A DNA stretch of 7,847 nt. Source: Parapedobacter deserti. GTDB lineage: Bacteria > Bacteroidota > Bacteroidia > Sphingobacteriales > Sphingobacteriaceae. The position numbers were made by a program, and so were the translations under genes. A model generated the notes under the pieces. The model searched no databases, had not been told where the DNA came from, and saw only the letters and a program-made list of their open reading frames with translations. Positions 1 to 6,300 of this stretch are shown here, one piece after another. The DNA lies in assembly GCF_042646065.1 (NCBI RefSeq), contig NZ_JBHRTA010000005.1, positions 1 to 7,847 of the forward strand, written 5' to 3'. How positions within the stretch are numbered: position 1 is the first letter of the stretch; every line of letters starts with the position of its first letter.

Positions 1-384
1 CAATGGCGGGGTCGTGCAGTCATCGCAGGTCGGATCCGGGTCGGGTGTCGGTGTGGTCACCGTAACCGCGTTCACCAGGTCATCATCGAAGTCAGCCGGT
101 GTCTGAACCGTCACCGTATAGGTCACCACAGCGCCGTCAGGCAATGTAGGTATGGTCTGATCCAAGTTACCCGTGCCGCTCGTGGCCGGAAGGCTCACCG
201 TACCGGTGGTTACCACCGCTGTCCAGCCAGTGATCGTCGTGCCGGTTGGAGCCGTATCCACCACGTTCACATCCTGCGCATCGCTCGGGCCGTTATTGGT
301 TACCGTGATCGTGTAGTCAACCGACTCACCCGGGGTGAACGTTGTCTGCGTGGCATCGCTCACCACCTTCACCGTTACGATGTC
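1..384 (-). repeat. DUF11 repeat unit U19 (cut by the window edge)
   Basis: Residues 1-128 of the unit; the last six residues (TPDPQA in other units) lie beyond position 1. It carries the second loop allele TVSLPATSGTGNLDQTIPTLPDG and last strand ADFDDDLVNA. The array, or at least the gene, continues past the window. Confidence 0.94.
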
Positions 385-3300
385 AGCCTGCGGATCAGGT
401 GTCAGCGGCGGGGTCGTGCAGTCATCGCAGGTCGGATCCGGGTCGGGTGTCGGTGTGGTCACCGTAACCGCATTCACCAGCGTGCCCGAGAAATCCGATG
501 GTGTCTGCACTGTCACCGTATAAGTTACCACAGCGCCGTCAGGCAATGTGGCTATCGTCTCATTGATGTCGCCCGTGCCACTGGTGTTTGGCAGCGTTAC
601 CGTGCCCGCTGTGACTGTTGCACTCCAGCTTGTGATCGTCGTGCCGGTTGGAGCCGTATCCACCACGTTCACATCCTGGGCATCACTCGGGCCGTTGTTG
701 GTTACCGTGATCGTGTAGTCTACCGATTCACCGGGAGTGAACGTTGTCTGCGTGGCATCGCTCACCACTTTCACCGTTACGATGTCCGCCTGCGGATCAG
801 GTGTCAATGGCGGGGTCGTGCAGTCATCGCAGGTCGGATCCGGGTCGGGTGTCGGTGTGGTCACCGTAACCGCGTTCACCAGGTCATCGTCGAAGTCAGC
901 CGGTGTCTGCACCGTTACCGTATAGGTTACCATAGCGCCGTCAGGCAATGTGGCGATCGTCTCATTGATGTCGCCCGTGCCGCTGGTGTTGGGCAATGTC
1001 ACCGTACCGGTGGTTACCGTGGCTGTCCAGTTTGTGATAATGGTTCCGGCTGGTGCCGTATCCACCACGTTCACATCCTGCGCATCACTCGGACCGTTGT
1101 TGGTCACCGTGATCGTGTAGTCAACCGACTCACCCGGGGTGAACGTTGTCTGCGTGGCATCACTCACCACTTTCACCGTTACGATGTCCGCCTGCGGATT
1201 GGGTGTCAGCGGCGGGGTCGTGCAGTCATCGCAGGTCGGATCCGGGTCGGGTGTCGGTGTGGTCACCGTAACCGCGTTTACCAGGTCATCATCGAAGTCC
1301 GGCGGTGTCTGCACCGTCACCGTATAGGTTACCACAGCGCCGTCAGGCAATGTGGCGATCGTCTCGTTCAGGTCGCCAGTACCGCTGGTGTTCGGCAATG
1401 TTACCGTACCGGTGGTTACCACCGCTGTCCAGCCAGTGATCGTCGTGCCGGCAGGAGCCGTATCCACCACGTTCACATCCTGCGCATCACTCGGGCCGTT
1501 GTTGGTTACCGTGATCGTGTAGTCAACCGACTCACCCGGGGTGAACGTTGTCTGCGTGGCATCGCTCACCACTTTCACCGTTACCACGTCCGCCTGCGGA
1601 TCAGGTGTCAGCGGCGGGGTCGTGCAGTCATCGCAGGTCGGATCCGGGTCAGGTGTCGGTGTGGTCACCGTAACCGTGTTCACCAGGTCATCATCGAAGT
1701 CAGCCGGCGTCTGCACCGTCACCGTATAGGTTACCACAGCGCCGTCAGGCAGCGTGGCTATCGTTTCATTGATGTCGCCCGTGCCACTGATATTCGGCAA
1801 TGTCACCGTACCGGTGGTCACCACCGCTGTCCAGCTTGTGATCGTCGTGCCGGTTGGAGCCGTATCCACCACGTTCACATCCTGTGCATCGCTCGGGCCG
1901 TTGTTGGTCACCGTGATCGTGTAGTCTACCGATTCACCCGGGGTGAACGTTGTCTGCGTGGCATCACTCACCACTTTCACCGTTACGATGTCCGCCTGCG
2001 GATCAGGTGTCAACGGCGGGGTCGTGCAGTCATCGCAGGTCGGATCCGGGTCGGGTGTCGGTGTGGTCACCGTAACCGTGTTCACCAGCGTGCCTGAGAA
2101 ATCCGATGGTGTCTGGACTGTCACCGTATAGGTTACCACAGCGCCGTCAGGCAATGTGGCGATCGTCTCATTGATGTCGCCCGTGCCGCTGGTGTTCGGC
2201 AATGTTACCGTACCGGTGGTTACCGTGGCTGTCCAGCCAGTGATCGTCGTTCCGGCTGGTGCCGTATCCACCACGTTCACATCCTGCGCATCGCTCGGGC
2301 CGTTGTTCGTCACCGTGATCGTGTAGTCTACCGACTCACCCGGGGTGAACGTTGCCTGCGTGGCATCACTCACCACCTTCACCGTTACGATGTCCGCCTG
2401 CGGATCAGGTGTCAGCGGCGGGGTCTCGCAGTCATCGCAGGTCGGATCCGGGTCGGGTGTCGGTGTGGTCACCGTAACCGTATTCACCAGCGTGCCTGAG
2501 AAATCCGATGGTGTCTGAACCGTCACCGTATAAGTTACCACAGCGCCGTCAGGCAATGTGGCGATCGTCTCATTGATGTCGCCCGTGCCGCTGGTGTTTG
2601 GCAATGTCACCGTGCCCGTCGTGACTGTTGCACTCCAGCCAGTGATCGTCGTGCCGGCCGGAGCCGTATCCACCACGTTCACATCCTGCGCATCACTCGG
2701 ACCGTTGTTGGTCACCGTGATCGTGTAGTCAACCGACTCACCCGGGGTGAACGTTGTCTGCGTGGCATCACTCACCACTTTCACCGTTACGATGTCCGCC
2801 TGCGGATCAGGTGTCAGCGGCGGGGTCGTGCAGTCATCGCAGGTCGGATCCGGGTCAGGTGTCGGTGTGGTTACCGTAACCGTATTCACCAGCGTGCCCG
2901 AGAAATCCGATGGTGTCTGCACCGTCACCGTATAGGTTACCACTGCACCATTCGGAAGCGTGGCTATTGTCTCATTAATGTCGCCCGTGCCACTGGTGTT
3001 CGGCAATGTCACCGTACCGGTGGTCACCACCGCTGTCCAGCCAGTGATCGTCGTGCCGGTTGGAGCCGTATCCACCACATTCACATCCTGTGCATCGCTC
3101 GGGCCGTTGTTCGTTACCGTGATCGTGTAGTCAACCGACTCACCCGGGGTGAACGTTGTCTGCGTGGCATCGCTCACTACTTTCACCGTTACGATGTCCG
3201 CATGGGGATCAGGTGTCAGCGGCGGGGTCGTGCAGTCATCGCAGGTCGGATCCGGGTCGGGTGTCGGCGTGGTCACCGTAACCGTGTTCACCAGGTCATC

Positions 3301-6300
3301 GTCGAAGTCAGCCGGTGTCTGCACCGTTACCGTATAGGTCACCACAGCGCCGTCAGGCAATGTAGGTATGGTCTGATCCAAGTTACCCGTGCCGCTCGTG
3401 GCCGGAAGGCTCACCGTACCGGTGGTTACCACCGCTGTCCAGCCAGTGATCGTCGTGCCGGTTGGAGCCGTATCCACCACGTTCACATCCTGTGCATCGC
3501 TCGGGCCGTTGTTCGTTACCGTGATCGTGTAGTCTACCGATTCACCCGGGGTGAACGTTGTCTGCGTGGCATCGCTCACCACTTTCACCGTTACGATGTC
3601 CGCCTGCGGATCAGGAGTCAATGGCGGGGTCGTGCAGTCATCGCAGGTCGGATCCGGGTCGGGTGTCGGCGTGGTCACCGTAACCGTGTTCACCAGGTCA
3701 TCGTCGAAGTCAGCCGGTGTCTGCACCGTTACCGTATAGGTCACCACAGCGCCGTCAGGCAATGTGGCTATCGTCTCGTTGATATCACCCGTGCCGCTGG
3801 TGTTTGGCAATGTCACCGTGCCGGTGGTCACCACCGCTGTCCAGTTTGTGATAATGGTTCCGGCAGGCGCCGTATCCTCCACGTTCACATCCTGGGCATC
3901 GCTCGGGCCGTTGTTGGTTACCGTGATCGTGTACTCAACCGATTCGCCGGGGGTGAACGTTGTCTGCGTGGCATCGCTCACTACTTTCACCGTTACGATG
4001 TCCGCATGGGGATCAGGTGTCAGCGGCGGCGTCTCGCAGTCATCGCAGGTCGGATCCGGGTCAGGTGTCGGTGTGGTCACCGTAACCGTGTTCACCAGGT
4101 CATCGTCGAAGTCAGCCGGTGTCTGCACCGTCACCGTATAGGTCACCACAGCGCCATTCGGCAGCGTGGCAATCGTTTCATTGATATCACCGGTACCTGA
4201 AGTATTCGGCAATGTCACCGTGCCGGTGGTCACCACCGCTGTCCAGCCAGTGATCGTCGTGCCGGTTGGAGCCGTATCCACCACATTCACATCCTGTGCA
4301 TCGCTCGGGCCGTTGTTCGTTACCGTGATCGTGTAGTCAACCGACTCACCCGGGGTGAACGTTGTCTGCGTGGCATCGCTCACCACTTTCACCGTTACGA
4401 TGTCCGCCTGCGGATCAGGTGTCAGCGGCGGCGTCGTGCAGTCATCGCAGGTCGGATCCGGGTCGGGTGTCGGTGTGGTCACCGTAACCGCATTTACCAG
4501 CGTGCCCGAGAAATCCGATGGTGTCTGCACCGTTACCGTATAGGTTACCACAGCGCCGTCAGGCAATGTAGGTATGGTCTCATTCAGATCGCCCGTGCCA
4601 CTGGTGGCCGGAAGGCTCACCGTGCCGGTGGTTACCACCGCTGTCCAGCCAGTGATCGTCGTGCCGGCTGGTGCCGTATCCACCACGTTCACATCCTGTG
4701 CATCGCTCGGGCCGTTGTTGGTTACCGTGATCGTGTAGTCTACCGACTCACCCGGGGTGAACGTTGTCTGCGTGGCATCGCTCACCACTTTCACCGTTAC
4801 GATGTCCGCCTGCGGATCAGGTGTCAGCGGCGGCGTCGTGCAGTCATCGCAGGTCGGATCCGGGTCGGGTGTCGGTGTGGTCACCGTAACCGCATTTACC
4901 AGCGTGCCCGAGAAATCCGATGGTGTCTGCACTGTCACCGTATAGGTTACCACAGCGCCGTCAGGCAATGTAGGTATGGTCTGATCCAAGTTACCCGTGC
5001 CGCTCGTGGCCGGAAGGCTCACCGTACCGGTGGTTACCACCGCTGTCCAGCCAGTGATCGTCGTGCCGGCAGGAGCCGTATCCACCACGTTCACATCCTG
5101 CGCATCGCTCGGGCCATTGTTCGTCACCGTGATCGTGTAGTCAACCGACTCACCTGGGGTGAACGTTGTCTGCGTGGCATCACTTATCACTTTCACCGTT
5201 ACGATGTCCGCCTGCGGATCAGGAGTCAATGGCGGGGTCGTGCAGTCATCGCAGGTCGGATCCGGGTCGGGTGTCGGTGTGGTCACCGTAACCGTATTCA
5301 CCAGCGTGCCCGAGAAATCCGATGGTGTCTGCACCGTCACCGTATAGGTCACCACTGCACCATTCGGAAGCGTGGCTATTGTCTCATTGATATTACCGAT
5401 ACCTGAAGTATTGGGAAGCGTTACCGTGCCGGTGGTTACCACCGCTGTCCAGCCAGTGATCGTCGTGCCGGTTGGAGCCGTATCCACCACGTTCACATCC
5501 TGGGCATCGCTCGGGCCGTTGTTGGTTACCGTGATCGTGTAGTCAACCGATTCGCCCGGGGTGAACGTTGTCTGCGTGGCATCGCTCACCACCTTCACCG
5601 TTACGATGTCCGCCTGCGGATCAGGAGTCAATGGCGGGGTCGTGCAGTCATCGCAGGTCGGATCCGGGTCGGGTGTCGGTGTGGTCACCGTAACCGTGTT
5701 CACCAGGTCATCATCGAAGTCAGCCGGTGTCTGTACCGTAACCGTATAGGTTACCACAGCGCCGTCGGGCAATGTGGCTATCGTTTCATTGATGTCGCCC
5801 GTGCCGCTGGTGTTTGGCAATGTCACCGTGCCCGTCGTGACTGTTGCACTCCAGCCAGTGATCGTCGTGCCGGTTGGAGCCGTATCCACCACGTTCACAT
5901 CCTGTGCATCGCTCGGGCCGTTGTTGGTCACCGTGATCGTGTAGTCTACCGATTCACCCGGGGTGAACGTTGTCTGCGTGGCATCGCTCACCACTTTCAC
6001 TGTCACGATGTCCGCCTGCGGATCAGGAGTCAATGGCGGGGTCGTGCAGTCATCGCAGGTCGGATCCGGGTCGGGTGTCGGTGTGGTCACCGTAACCGCG
6101 TTCACCAGGTCATCATCGAAGTCAGCCGGTGTCTGCACCGTTACCGTATAGGTTACCACAGCGCCATTCGGAAGCGTGGCAATCGTTTCATTGATGTCAC
6201 CGGTACCTGAAGTATTCGGCAATGTTACCGTGCCGGTGGTGACAACCGCTGTCCAGCCAGTGATCGTCGTGCCGGCAGGAGCCGTATCCACCACGTTCAC

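Noticed and set aside
900..960. Internal Met codons on the minus strand (U17 near 931; U3 near 6743 and 6773) as possible gene starts.
   Set aside because: They are point variants of Val or Thr codons in the middle of beta strands, with open frame and homologous repeat sequence on both sides.
3202..4200. A 332-codon open frame on the plus strand, rich in Arg, His and Gly.
   Set aside because: It lies wholly antisense to the minus-strand repeats and exists because a 402-bp period keeps any stop-free frame open over several units. It starts at the CATGGG variant of U11, has no ribosome binding site, and has no domain character.
4555..5035. Variable loop cassettes as a target of a diversity-generating retroelement.
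   Set aside because: The differences are shared block alleles rather than scattered changes at adenine positions, and no template repeat or reverse transcriptase is in the window. Recombination between copies explains them better.
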